Shown piece by piece: positions 34,848 through 43,211 of a stretch of 64,000 nucleotides of DNA (positions within the stretch are counted from its first letter, which is position 1; the number at the start of each line of letters is the position of its first letter). Under the pieces are notes generated by a model. It saw only the letters and a program-made list of their open reading frames with translations, had not been told where the DNA came from and did not search any database. The DNA lies in the NCBI RefSeq assembly GCF_003640665.1, contig NZ_QQXL01000001.1, positions 620,001 through 684,000 on the forward strand, in the 5' to 3' direction. This DNA is from Galactobacter caseinivorans. GTDB lineage: Bacteria; Actinomycetota; Actinomycetes; Actinomycetales; Micrococcaceae. A program made the translations under genes and the position numbers.

Positions 34848-36036
34848 GGGAATCCTCCTTGGTGTCGGCGTGGATGTGGCTGGCGGGTGAGTGGCGGGCG
34901 GCGGTGTGGGGGTTGGTCGCGGGGGCCAGGCCTAGCGCGGAGCGCAAGGTGCCCGACGCCGCGTGGCTGGCCCCCGCTGTCAGCGCAGCGACCGCGCGGC
35001 GCAGGGTTCCGGGGCGCTGTTCCTGCGCCGTGGGAAGGAGTTGAACGCCTGAGAACCCGAGGCTGGCCAGCTCCGCGAGCCGCTCCGGCGTGGCCTGGGC
35101 CAGCGGGAGTTCGGCCCACAGCAGCGGCGTGGGTTGATGCTGTTCACGGCCTGCCACGAGGGGGTCGCGCAGGGAGGCGTCGTCGGCAGGGATGATCACC
35201 ACGTCCGCCCTGCTCCGTGCCAGCGGAAGCAACTCCGGGCCGTCCACGCGCAGGACCACGGGAGGCCGGCCCTGCGGCGAGCGCGGTGTGATGGAGGCGC
35301 CCTGGATGCTGAAGCGTTCCCCGGTGAAGTCCGCGTCGTGAATGCGCTCGCGGTCCAGGAAGCGACCGCTCGCCACATCGCGGATCACCGCGTCCGCCTC
35401 CCAGCTGTCCCAGAGCCGGGTGATGGCCTCCAGGGTGTCGTCCGCGTCGCGCAGGACGGCGGCCACGGCGTCAGGCGCGTCCCCAGTACCTTGAGCACCG
35501 TCCGCGACGGGTCCGCCCGGTGCTGCGGCCTGGTTCGCGACAGCTGGGGCAGGCCGCGGACGCTCGTGCAGCGGCCACCGCCCCACGGCGTCGTGCTCGG
35601 CACCATCCAGGCCCGGGCGCAGCAACAACGCCGCTCGACCCAACGAGGCGTGGTCCACGGTCTGCAGGGCGGTGGCCACGTGGAAGGGCTCCGAGACGGC
35701 GCTGGGCACCTCCGCGATCAGCCCGATTCCCCGGGTCAGTGGGCCCAGGGCTGCGGCCGCGATGGAGGCGTCCAACCCGTGCGTGGCCCGGTCCGGCTCG
35801 GCGGCCACTAACCGATCCCGCAGGGTGATCGCCACCGCCCCGGCGTCCTCTGCGGCGCGGACCAGCTCGGTCAGCTCCCGCAGCGGGGTCTGCCCGCTTG
35901 CGGTGCCCAGAGGGCCGGCAGATGCGGTGCCCAGCAGGGTGGTGTCCAAGGAGACGGCGACGGTGAAGCGCGGGCTTTCATCGAAAGAGGGGGAGTCGAA
36001 AGCGTCGGAGGCAGTGGGCAGGGAGGAGGCAGTCAT
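34840..36036 (-). CDS. Divergent luciferase-like (LLM-class) protein
   Basis: A 398-residue protein with a recognisable but eroded LLM pattern: VRAAEDAGAVAITLRDRL in place of the usual RGFDAVFVxD, a strand LTRGIGLIAEVPSAVSEPFHVATALQTVDHASLGRAALLL, and then WDSWEADAVI and RPPVVLRVDGPELLPLARSRADVVI. It carries a low-complexity Pro/Ala insertion near residues 150-200. It may be a flavin-binding partner or a regulatory relative of the next monooxygenase. Its start overlaps the FAD-protein stop (ATGA), and its stop overlaps the next gene. I do not know its function. Confidence 0.78.
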   Translation of the reverse strand: MTASSLPTASDAFDSPSFDESPRFTVAVSLDTTLLGTASAGPLGTASGQTPLRELTELVRAAEDAGAVAITLRDRLVAAEPDRATHGLDASIAAAALGPLTRGIGLIAEVPSAVSEPFHVATALQTVDHASLGRAALLLRPGLDGAEHDAVGRWPLHERPRPAPAVANQAAAPGGPVADGAQGTGDAPDAVAAVLRDADDTLEAITRLWDSWEADAVIRDVASGRFLDRERIHDADFTGERFSIQGASITPRSPQGRPPVVLRVDGPELLPLARSRADVVIIPADDASLRDPLVAGREQHQPTPLLWAELPLAQATPERLAELASLGFSGVQLLPTAQEQRPGTLRRAVAALTAGASHAASGTLRSALGLAPATNPHTAARHSPASHIHADTKEDSLV

Positions 36037-38141
36037 GAGATCTCCGTAGAAAGGGAGGGAACCAGGTGGGGTGTGGGGCGGGACGCCGCAGTGAGCCAGG
36101 AGAAGATGGCCCCGGCCGCGCGGTCGGTACTGCGGAAGGGCAGGGCGTTGACGCCAGGGCGGGAGAAGGCGCCGGCGTCCGGCGTGGAGGTTGCCGCCCC
36201 CAACGCCCAACGGGCATCCAGCGGGGTCCCTTCCGGCCGCAGCACCCGGCCGGTGCGCGCCTCCACCACGATGCGGCGGCCCACCACGCCCGCGGCCTGA
36301 GCAAGATCCGCCAGAGCGGGGTTGGTGGTGGTGAGGGGGTTCGTGGCGGGCAACCAGGCATCCACCAAGGCGCTCGCCGTGACGGGCTCGGCGACCGCGG
36401 GGCTGTGGGCCCGGAACGCGGGCCGGCCCTTCGCGTCCCGGGTCAGCTCCACGCTGAGGTCCGGCCCAACAAAGCCCACGGTCCCGGCCTCCACGAGCGC
36501 TAGGAGCTGTCGAAGGCGCACCGGGGGAGGGCCGGAGGCCAGGTAGCTGAAGAAGGACTGCCACACCACCGGAATCGAGTGCTCCAGGCTGCGCTGCGTC
36601 CACAGTGCCCGCGGAGACTCCGCTAGCAGCACGTGGATCTGCAGCAGGGCGTGCCACACGGCCAGGGTGGGGGTGTGGGCCTGGTCCACGTGCTGGCGCA
36701 GGTCCGTGCGCAGGTGTGCGCTCAGCAGCGAGTCCACCTCGGCGCGCGTGGCCGTGGCCAGGCCCGTGAGGGGCCGGTCCCAGTGGGCCACGTGAAAGCG
36801 GTCCACATCGAGCGGCACGGCGGCGAGCAGATGCCCGCGCAGCGCCGCCGAATCCCAGGGCGTGCCCACAATGACATCGCGGGTGGCCTCCCACCCGCCG
36901 CGGGTGCGCTCGGCGTGGTGCGCAAAGAGTTCGCGGTAGTGGGTCAGGTGCAGCTCGGTGGCGATGAGCGGCCAGGCGTCCCGCTCAAAGTCCCACGGAT
37001 CGACGCTGTTGGAACCGGAATCGGAACCGTCGGCCCCAGTGCCAGAGGCCACAGTGCCGGAGGCCACAGCGTCCGCCGCCGCGAGCACGCGTTCCCGGGT
37101 GAACACCTCCAGCGGCGCCGGAGCGTGGCCCAGGGTCTGCATGGACTTGCTGCGGTACGGAACGCCGCGGCGGGATCCGAAGAGCAGGCGGGGCTCCCGG
37201 CCGGAGGGCACATAACGCAGCCCCTGGTGTTCCTCCGGCAGATTCTCCTGGCCCGGAAGCGCCTCAAAGCGCCCCCCTCGACCCTCGGTCAGCAGCACCA
37301 TGAGGTCGATCGATGCCAGGCCCAGCCCGCGCACCAGCACGTCCTGGCCTGGGGCCAACGCGGAGTGGTCCACGTCCGCGGTGTAGGCCGGAGGGAAGTA
37401 GAGCAGCCCCAGCTCCCGGGAGGCCTGGGCCAATTGGGCGGATTCCTCTGAGGGCGCTGCGTCCGTGTGGCCCACCAGGTACACCACCGCGTCGGCCGTC
37501 AGCACCCCGCCCGAGGCCAGGTGCACAACCTCCGGGCCACGGTCACCGGCGGTCACCACCCGCTCCACCGTGTCCTGGTGGGTGCGGATCGCGATGCCAA
37601 AGTCGGCGGCGCGCTTGAGCACGCGCTCAAAGGCCCAACTCAGGTAGAGGCTGTGCAACCGCCGGCTGGGGAAGTCTGTGGGCTGCAGGCGGTCCACCTC
37701 GCGGGCGGTGGTGGCATCCGGCGCCACGGCGAGGGTGATCCAGCCGTTGCGTACATCCTTGGCCCACTGCGCCAGGGACGGGCCGGTGAAGGCCGGGGCG
37801 CCCAGCTCGCAGCTGGCATCGGGGAACACGGTGACGTCTGCGGCGGTGGAGTTGAGGCGCAAGAGCGGTGATTGCTCCGAGCGCCAGATGCGCCCGGCCC
37901 CGGCGGGGTGAGGGTCTATGAGGTGCAACTCAAGCGGCGCACGGCGGGACGGACGTCCGTGCGCTGCGCCAGCGTGGTGGGCCGTCAGGCGCTCGATCAG
38001 CATGAGGGCCCGTGGGCCGGCGCCGATCAGCGCGATGGTGTGCGGATGCCGCCCGGACGGGGAGGAGGCCTGCGGTGCGGTGACCGACCAAGCGTCCTCC
38101 CGACCCCCGAGCGGCTGCTGGGTGGGGGTGGGATTGACCAT
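36033..38141 (-). CDS. FAD/NAD(P)-binding protein (FAD_NAD_binding_9 type)
   Basis: A 702-residue putative flavoprotein: dinucleotide motif IALIGAGPRALMLIERL near residue 40, LHLIDPHPAGAGRIWR, LLRLNSTAADVTVFPD and later VLVRGLGLASIDLMVLL, which are hallmarks of the large actinobacterial FAD-NAD(P)-binding family. It may act as a reductase or N-hydroxylase-like partner. It is the first gene of the seven-gene minus-strand operon. The ATG at 38141 is preferred because a short lead to the GAG motif is usual; ATG at 38177 would add 12 residues. Neither start has a strong ribosome binding site. Exact reaction unknown. Confidence 0.83.
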   Translation of the reverse strand: MVNPTPTQQPLGGREDAWSVTAPQASSPSGRHPHTIALIGAGPRALMLIERLTAHHAGAAHGRPSRRAPLELHLIDPHPAGAGRIWRSEQSPLLRLNSTAADVTVFPDASCELGAPAFTGPSLAQWAKDVRNGWITLAVAPDATTAREVDRLQPTDFPSRRLHSLYLSWAFERVLKRAADFGIAIRTHQDTVERVVTAGDRGPEVVHLASGGVLTADAVVYLVGHTDAAPSEESAQLAQASRELGLLYFPPAYTADVDHSALAPGQDVLVRGLGLASIDLMVLLTEGRGGRFEALPGQENLPEEHQGLRYVPSGREPRLLFGSRRGVPYRSKSMQTLGHAPAPLEVFTRERVLAAADAVASGTVASGTGADGSDSGSNSVDPWDFERDAWPLIATELHLTHYRELFAHHAERTRGGWEATRDVIVGTPWDSAALRGHLLAAVPLDVDRFHVAHWDRPLTGLATATRAEVDSLLSAHLRTDLRQHVDQAHTPTLAVWHALLQIHVLLAESPRALWTQRSLEHSIPVVWQSFFSYLASGPPPVRLRQLLALVEAGTVGFVGPDLSVELTRDAKGRPAFRAHSPAVAEPVTASALVDAWLPATNPLTTTNPALADLAQAAGVVGRRIVVEARTGRVLRPEGTPLDARWALGAATSTPDAGAFSRPGVNALPFRSTDRAAGAIFSWLTAASRPTPHLVPSLSTEIS

Positions 38142-38379
38142 GGCTTGATCGTGCTCGGGGGCCGGTGGGTGGCGCATGGTTGCGGCGAAGGTGGTCCTCG
38201 CATGACGGCGCGTGACGTGTTCCCGGCTCGGTTCGTGACGCGTCGCGACGTTCGTGACAGTGCACGACGGCGCGTAGCCAGCGGGTGCCCCGCCGCCCCT
38301 AATGTGTGGGTTTCCAACGCGTTGACCCCGGGGCTTCCGGGGATCCACGCGGCACAAGCTCTAGCCGGAGGTGCCTCCC
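38142..38379. promoter_or_regulatory. Divergent control region of the transporter/monooxygenase locus
   Basis: A 238-bp gap between two divergent genes with related roles. It contains direct repeats GTTCGTGAC at 38231-38239 and 38250-38258 (19-nt spacing), a third CGTGAC at 38211, and a palindrome GACGCGTC at 38237-38244. These are candidate sites for a common regulator. No regulator gene is adjacent. Confidence 0.45.
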
Positions 38380-39480
38380 ATGTCACACACACCCCATGAC
38401 CCAAACGCCCCATCCAACGAGACTGGTTCGTCCAACGCGGCGGAGCAGCACGCGCCAGGAGGCAAGCCGCGCCGCAGGCTTTCTCGCAAGCAGGCCATCG
38501 CGGCCGGCATCGCCGCGCTCATCGTCGTGGGCGGCGGAGCCGGCGTGGCTGTGGCTGCCACGCGCGGCGGTGAGGCCAGCACCCAGCCCGACGCCGCGGC
38601 GTCGAGCACCGTGAGTGGCGGACTGGATACCTCCGGTGAGCAAAAGGGCCGGGTGCGCCTCTCCGAGGTGCCGGCCGCGGTGGAGGCGCTCAAGGAGTCC
38701 GGGTTCAAACCGGTGCACGCCGGGGAGCTCACCGTCGCGACGACCGGGGCTTCCGCGCCCATAAGTTTTCATTCGGACGACGGCTCCACGCTGATCGGTT
38801 CTGACGTGGATGTGGCGCAGATCGTGGCGGACGGTTTGGGGTTGAAGCTGCGGGTGGAGGCCACCAGTTGGGCTGACTGGCCGCTGGGCGTGCAGTCCGG
38901 AAAATATGACGTGGTGCTGTCAAATGTCGGGGTGACTGAGGAACGCAAGGACCTCTTCGACTTCGCCACCTACCGGCACGGGCTGCACTCCTTCCTCGTC
39001 ACCGAGGAATCGCCCGTTACGAAGCTGGAGGAGCCGGCGGACATTGCGGGGCTCAAGATCACGGTGGGGTCCGGGACCAATCAGGAGAAGATCCTGCAGG
39101 CCTGGAACGCCAAGAATGAGACGGCCGGACTCAAGCCGGCGGAGCTGGTCTATTACGACGACGCTGCTGCGTCACTGCTGGCCCTGCGTGCGGGCAGGGT
39201 GGACGCGGCCTTTGGTCCCAACCCCGCCCAGCAGTATCAGGTGAAGGTGAGCCCGGGCCTGCGCACGGTCGGCGAGGTCAACGCCGGGTGGCCGGATAAC
39301 TCCGACGTGGGCATCGTGACCGGCAAGGGCAATGGGCTGGTCAAGCCGTTGTCTTTGGTGCTGGGTGCGGCCCAGAAGTCAGGGGATCTCACCGAGGCGT
39401 TGAAGCGTTGGGGTCTGGAGGGGGAGGAAGTGGAGAAGGTCCAGGTGAACCCCAAGGGGCTGCCGCGGGCGGCCAAGTAG
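38380..39480 (+). CDS. ABC transporter substrate-binding protein, family 3 (paralogue of 29752-30765)
   Basis: A 366-residue periplasmic-binding-type protein. A hydrophilic lead of about 45 residues contains PRRRLSRKQAIAAGI and then a TM segment; there is no lipobox. The blocks WADWPLGVQSGKYDVVLSN, ERKDLFDFATYR, VGSGTNQEKILQAWN and VNPKGLP parallel the operon's other binding protein closely. It diverges from the FAD-protein operon and has no transport genes of its own, so it probably shares the permease and ATPase, giving the system two ligand specificities. The ATG behind GGAGG is used. By family, the ligands are polar amino acids. Confidence 0.88.
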   Translation: MSHTPHDPNAPSNETGSSNAAEQHAPGGKPRRRLSRKQAIAAGIAALIVVGGGAGVAVAATRGGEASTQPDAAASSTVSGGLDTSGEQKGRVRLSEVPAAVEALKESGFKPVHAGELTVATTGASAPISFHSDDGSTLIGSDVDVAQIVADGLGLKLRVEATSWADWPLGVQSGKYDVVLSNVGVTEERKDLFDFATYRHGLHSFLVTEESPVTKLEEPADIAGLKITVGSGTNQEKILQAWNAKNETAGLKPAELVYYDDAAASLLALRAGRVDAAFGPNPAQQYQVKVSPGLRTVGEVNAGWPDNSDVGIVTGKGNGLVKPLSLVLGAAQKSGDLTEALKRWGLEGEEVEKVQVNPKGLPRAAK

Positions 39481-39515
39481 CCGGCCCCGAGGATCAGACT
39501 CCGAGTAGCGGGCGG

Positions 39516-39986
39516 CTAGGAGCGGGTCGGGATCGTCAGGGTCAGCTCCGCGTGGTCCTGGGCGTGGCACTCGTCTATTGCCTCTGATTGCCAGGTGAGC
39601 GGCACGGTCTTCTCCAGGAGCACCGCCTGCTTGGCATCCAAAAGTGTGATGCGCACCGGTGAGGGCCGGCCGATCACGGTCAGTTTCCATGTGCCTGGCA
39701 TTTGGCTGGCTCCCGTCTGCGGGGCCAGGGTGCTGGTGCCTGTCAGGACCGGGTTCGCTTTGCAATCCTCCGCCGAGAGATCAGCGGTGCAGGCTCGCAC
39801 CTTCGCCACCTTGCCAGCGTCCCCCTTGACCTGGAGTTGGAGGAGCGGTGGGAACCCGGCGGTATCGCACGGCGCTGGTGATGTGCAGCCTGTATGCGTC
39901 AGGATGAGGCCAACTGCTGCGACGGCGCCCATCCCGGCCGTCCAGCGCTGGCGGCGGTGGCGTGGGGCAGATCCGGTGGGGTTCAT
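39516..39986 (-). CDS. Secreted or lipid-anchored protein, function unknown
   Basis: A 156-residue protein with a basic N-terminus (RHRRQRWTAG), a hydrophobic signal segment GAVAAVGLILTHTGC and a Cys at position 34; the residue at -3 is His, so the lipobox is imperfect. The rest is beta-rich with four or five further cysteines (ACTADLSAEDC). I recognise no family. It converges with the binding-protein gene, with 35 bp between. Confidence 0.65.
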   Translation of the reverse strand: MNPTGSAPRHRRQRWTAGMGAVAAVGLILTHTGCTSPAPCDTAGFPPLLQLQVKGDAGKVAKVRACTADLSAEDCKANPVLTGTSTLAPQTGASQMPGTWKLTVIGRPSPVRITLLDAKQAVLLEKTVPLTWQSEAIDECHAQDHAELTLTIPTRS

Positions 39987-40011
39987 GGCGTCACGCTATC
40001 CCCGAAACAGG

Positions 40012-40048
40012 GGTGCGGCCACGGTTCGTAGAGAACCGTGGCCGCACC
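40012..40048 (-). terminator. Strong hairpin terminator
   Basis: A perfect 16-bp stem (40012-40027 with 40033-40048) and a 5-nt loop GTAGA. It lies downstream of the 82-residue membrane protein gene on the minus strand and upstream of the next minus-strand gene. Confidence 0.8.
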
Positions 40049-40101
40049 GTTGTGAGCGCCTACGTTCGGTCACGCTTCCGGGACCGGGGGCCTGCTGCTG
40101 T

Positions 40102-40350
40102 TCAGTTGCTAGGCCTGAACCGCGGATCGTTGCCGAGGTGGTCATTGAGCTTTTGCCTGGCGTCAAAGCGGAGGGCAAAGCCGAAGACGGCGCACACGGC
40201 GCCCATGAGGAACAAGGTGGGACCGATCGAGGAGAGGACTCCCACTGACATCACCAGGGCGAGCCCAACGGCCGCAAGTCCCAACACGCCGGCCAAGGTG
40301 GCGACAGCATGGATGTGGATTTGCCGAGCCTGTTTCTGTGGGGCTTCCAT
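40102..40350 (-). CDS. Small two-TM membrane protein, function unknown
   Basis: An 82-residue protein with two hydrophobic segments (ATLAGVLGLAAVGLALVMSV, about 17-36, and PTLFLMGAVCAVFGFAL, about 44-60), then the polar ending RFDARQKLNDHLGNDPRF. No family recognised. It lies downstream of tRNA-Arg on the same strand, with a strong terminator after it. Confidence 0.65.
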   Translation of the reverse strand: MEAPQKQARQIHIHAVATLAGVLGLAAVGLALVMSVGVLSSIGPTLFLMGAVCAVFGFALRFDARQKLNDHLGNDPRFRPSN

Positions 40351-40444
40351 GACCAGACACTACGCCTGAAGGCGACGGACAACCAGGGTGTGGGCGCGAC
40401 TGTCATGGGCGCGGCAGTGACAGTCAACTGCCAGGAGTGAGGTG

Positions 40445-40520
40445 TGGTGCCCCCGAAAGGATTCGAACCTTCGACCTTCCGCTCCGGAGGCGGACGCTCT
40501 ATCCACTGAGCTACAAGGGC
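40445..40520 (-). tRNA. tRNA-Arg (anticodon CCG)
   Basis: A 76-nt cloverleaf on the minus strand: acceptor GCCCTTG pairs with CGGGGGC (two G-U pairs), D-arm GCTCAGTGGATAGAGC, anticodon loop CTCCGGA giving CCG, T-arm GGTTCGAATCC and an encoded CCA end. It reads CGG arginine codons. The adjacent argS gene makes the enzyme that charges it. Confidence 0.95.
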
Positions 40521-40637
40521 GCGTTCCGCAACCGGTCTCAGCGGAACGGTGTCGACTCTAGCACCCGGCGCGGGCTCGCCTGAACTCGGCGCCTCCCGGA
40601 CACTCGGACTGCCCCGCGCGGAAAACTACCCCTCACT

Positions 40638-40748
40638 GGAAATGGACCCGCGGTCCATTTCCGCTGGGGTGGGGGTGCCGGGATATGGACCCGCGGTCCA
40701 TTTCCGGTGGGGTGGGGGTGTCGGGATATGGACCCGAGGTCCATATCC
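40638..40748. repeat. Three 25-nt palindromes in a 43-bp tandem array
   Basis: Palindromes at 40638-40662, 40681-40705 and 40724-40748 start exactly 43 bp apart. Each has 11-nt arms GGATATGGACC (first copy GGAAATGGACC) and GGTCCATTTCC or GGTCCATATCC around a 3-nt centre, CGC or CGA. The 18-nt spacers are G-rich (GGTGGGGTGGGGGTG). Between the tRNA and argS there are 310 bp without a gene, and this array is the main content. No protein is encoded. Copy-to-copy base changes are partly compensatory in copy 3, where both arms read ATAT. Confidence 0.9.
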
Positions 40749-40817
40749 GGGGTGGGGGTGTTTCTGGCGCGGGAGCCGCGGCCAGCCGGGCGGCAACGGG
40801 GGACCCTCTATCCCCGG

Positions 40818-40823
40818 TAGAAT
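40818..40823 (+). promoter_or_regulatory. -10 element of argS; probable leaderless mRNA
   Basis: TAGAAT ends 7 nt before the argS GTG, so transcription would begin at or next to the start codon and the mRNA would have little or no leader. No good -35 hexamer is present at 17-18 nt. Leaderless messages are common in actinobacteria. Confidence 0.55.
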
Positions 40824-40830
40824 CGCGCCT

Positions 40831-42471
40831 GTGACTCCTGAAGAACTCTCCGCAGCCCTCGTCCGCATCCTGAACAACCTCACCTCGGACGGTCGCGTCC
40901 AGGTGGAGGTGCCGGAGACGGTGCGAGTGGAGCGACCCAAGAACAGGGATCACGGGGACTGGGCCACCAACATCGCCCTGCAGCTGGGCAAGAAGGCCGG
41001 CATGAACCCCCGTGAGTTCGCCGAACTCGTGGCCAAGGAACTGGCCAAGGAGCCCGGCATCACCGCCGTGGACATCGCCGGGCCCGGCTTCATCAACATC
41101 ACCGTTGACGCCGCAGCAGCCGGAGAACTGGCCAAGAACATCGTTGAGGCCGGCGCCGAATACGGCAAGAACCAGACCCTGGCCGGGCACACCATCAACA
41201 TGGAGTTCGTCTCCGCCAACCCCACCGGCCCGCTGCACATTGGACACACCCGCTGGGCCGCCCTGGGGGATGCGATCGTCCGCGTCCTGCGCGCCTCCGG
41301 TGCCGATGTCACCGCCGAGTACTACATCAACGACGCCGGCAACCAGATGAACGTCTTTGCCCTGTCCATCTACAACCGCCTGCACGGCAACCCCGTCCAG
41401 GACGGCGGCTACCCGGGCCAGTACATCCAAGACCTGGCGGACGCCATCGCCATCGACCACCCGGAGGTGCGCTCTCTGACGGAGGCCGCCGCCATTCCGG
41501 TGCTGCGCCAGTACGGCTACGAGCTGCAGATGAAGGACATCAAGACCACGCTGGCGGACTTCGGCGTGAGCTTTGACGTCTTCTTCCCCGAGTCCCAGCT
41601 GCACAGCACGGGTGCCATCCAGGCCGCGGTTGAGCGCCTGCGCGAGCAGGGCCACGTGGAGGACCGCGACGGCGCCGTTTGGCTCAAGACCACCGAGTTT
41701 GGCGACGACAAGGACCGCGTCCTGATCCGCGCCAACGGCGAGCCCACGTACTTCGCCGCTGACGCCGCCTACTACCTCTCCAAGAAGGACCGCGGCTTCC
41801 CGGAGAAGATGTACCTGCTCGGCGCGGACCACCACGGCTACATCGGCCGCCTCAAGGCCATCGCAGACGCGGCCGGGGATGATGCGAACAAGAACATCGA
41901 AATCCTCATCGGTCAGCTCATGAGCGTCAACGGCGCCCGCTTCTCCAAGCGCGCAGGCAACATCATTGAGCTCCGCGACCTGATCGACTGGTTGGGCTCG
42001 GACGCCCTGCGCTACTCACTGGAGCGCGTCCCCGCGGACTCGCCCATCGCTGTAGACCCGGAGCTGCTGAAGAAGGCCTCCAACGACAACCCGGTCTTCT
42101 ACATCCAGTACGCCCACGCCCGCTCACGCCAGGCCGCCCACCAGGCCCAGGCACGCGGCGTCGACCGCTCAGCGTTTGACGCCTCCCTGCTCACGCACCC
42201 CACGGAGAATGATCTGCTGGCCGCGCTGGGCCAGTTCCCCTCCATCGTGGCCGGCGCCGGCGCCTCCCGCGAGCCGCACCGCATTGCCCGCCACATCGAG
42301 GCCGTGGCCTCCGCCTATCACTCCTGGTACGCGGCCTGCCGCATCACCCCGATCGGTGACGCCCCCGTGGAGTCCGTGCACCAGTCGCGCCTCTGGCTCA
42401 ACGACGCCGCGACCACCGTGATCGCCAACGGCTTGGGGCTGCTGGGCGTCACCGCCCCGGAGAAGATGTAA
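40831..42471 (+). CDS. argS: Arginine-tRNA ligase
   Basis: A class I aminoacyl-tRNA synthetase of 546 residues that charges tRNA-Arg. HIGH-type motif ANPTGPLHIGHTR near residue 135, the GARFSKRAGN region near 370 in place of KMSKS as usual for ArgRS, and a C-terminal anticodon-binding domain with YVQYAHAR-like YIQYAHARSRQ. A GTG start (VTPEELSAALVRIL) is used; longer in-frame readings pass through the palindrome array and are rejected. A -10-like TAGAAT lies 7 nt upstream. In mycobacteria argS is directly followed by lysA; here about 6 kb intervenes. A hairpin terminator follows. Confidence 0.95.
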   Translation: MTPEELSAALVRILNNLTSDGRVQVEVPETVRVERPKNRDHGDWATNIALQLGKKAGMNPREFAELVAKELAKEPGITAVDIAGPGFINITVDAAAAGELAKNIVEAGAEYGKNQTLAGHTINMEFVSANPTGPLHIGHTRWAALGDAIVRVLRASGADVTAEYYINDAGNQMNVFALSIYNRLHGNPVQDGGYPGQYIQDLADAIAIDHPEVRSLTEAAAIPVLRQYGYELQMKDIKTTLADFGVSFDVFFPESQLHSTGAIQAAVERLREQGHVEDRDGAVWLKTTEFGDDKDRVLIRANGEPTYFAADAAYYLSKKDRGFPEKMYLLGADHHGYIGRLKAIADAAGDDANKNIEILIGQLMSVNGARFSKRAGNIIELRDLIDWLGSDALRYSLERVPADSPIAVDPELLKKASNDNPVFYIQYAHARSRQAAHQAQARGVDRSAFDASLLTHPTENDLLAALGQFPSIVAGAGASREPHRIARHIEAVASAYHSWYAACRITPIGDAPVESVHQSRLWLNDAATTVIANGLGLLGVTAPEKM

Positions 42472-42483
42472 TGTCCAACGCCC

Positions 42484-42523
42484 GACGGCGCCCTTGTGCA
42501 CCTGAGTGCGGAAGGGCGCCGTC
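42484..42523 (+). terminator. argS terminator
   Basis: A perfect 12-bp stem GACGGCGCCCTT with AAGGGCGCCGTC and a 16-nt loop, 12 nt after the argS stop. It may also serve the convergent lipoprotein gene. Confidence 0.75.
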
Positions 42524-42550
42524 GCGCTGTGCCCCTGTGGGAATGCGTGC

Positions 42551-43171
42551 CTACGAGCGGATCTTGCGCAGCATTCCCGAGGGCTGTGTGGGGACCGGAC
42601 CGGGCCAGGGGCCCAGGCGGCGCAGATTAGACGGGGACATGCGATTGTCCATGTCGGGATCTACCCAAGCCCCGGAGTGACTGTAGCCATCCTCTGTGAC
42701 CTCGATGCCGTTTTTCTCCGCAGGCACCCACTTGCCAGCCTTCAACGCCTTGAAGACATCGAAGGGCTTGGGGGATGAGAGATCCACGAAGCTGAAATCA
42801 ATGGTCGAGTTGGGCATGTGGCGATCGCGGACGGACCACACCGTGCGCAGGAGATACTCCACGAGCGCGGGCCCGTCAGCTACCTCGTAACCTGCAGTGA
42901 TGGTGAGATGGACGGAGTAGCCAGTGTTGCGCTTGATGTTGGGCGGGGCCGTGGAGAACCTGGTGAGCTCCAGCCCAGGGATGCTTTTGACCGCCTCTGC
43001 TGCCGAGTCAAAGCTCTGCCCGTTCCCGGGTGGGGGATCGCTGGTGATCCGAGGGTCGTTCACTGGCTCCGACTGACCCGCCCAGCAGCCCGCCAGCCCG
43101 GCGCTCAACAGCGCCGCAGCGCCGGTGCCCAGTCCAAGCTGGATGGCCCGGCGTCGGTTCAGTGGTGGCAT
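42551..43171 (-). CDS. Lipoprotein, function unknown
   Basis: A 206-residue exported protein with a signal sequence that looks Tat-like (LNRRRAIQLGLGTGAAALL) and a clean lipobox LAGC at Cys29. The mature part holds FSTAPPNIKRNTGYSVHL and ends with PWPGPVPTQPSGMLRKIRS. I recognise no family. The start MPPLNRRRA places the twin arginines correctly; an upstream start would add 12 residues. It lies 40 nt downstream of srmL on the same strand. It may be expressed with srmL or alone. Confidence 0.75.
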   Translation of the reverse strand: MPPLNRRRAIQLGLGTGAAALLSAGLAGCWAGQSEPVNDPRITSDPPPGNGQSFDSAAEAVKSIPGLELTRFSTAPPNIKRNTGYSVHLTITAGYEVADGPALVEYLLRTVWSVRDRHMPNSTIDFSFVDLSSPKPFDVFKALKAGKWVPAEKNGIEVTEDGYSHSGAWVDPDMDNRMSPSNLRRLGPWPGPVPTQPSGMLRKIRS

Positions 43172-43211
43172 GGTTTTCCCCCGTGATGGTCGTGACTGTG
43201 GCCCCAAAATA

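Noticed and set aside
40638..40748. CRISPR array
   Set aside because: The repeats have 43-bp period, but the spacers are near-identical G-rich sequence, not unique, and no cas genes are present.
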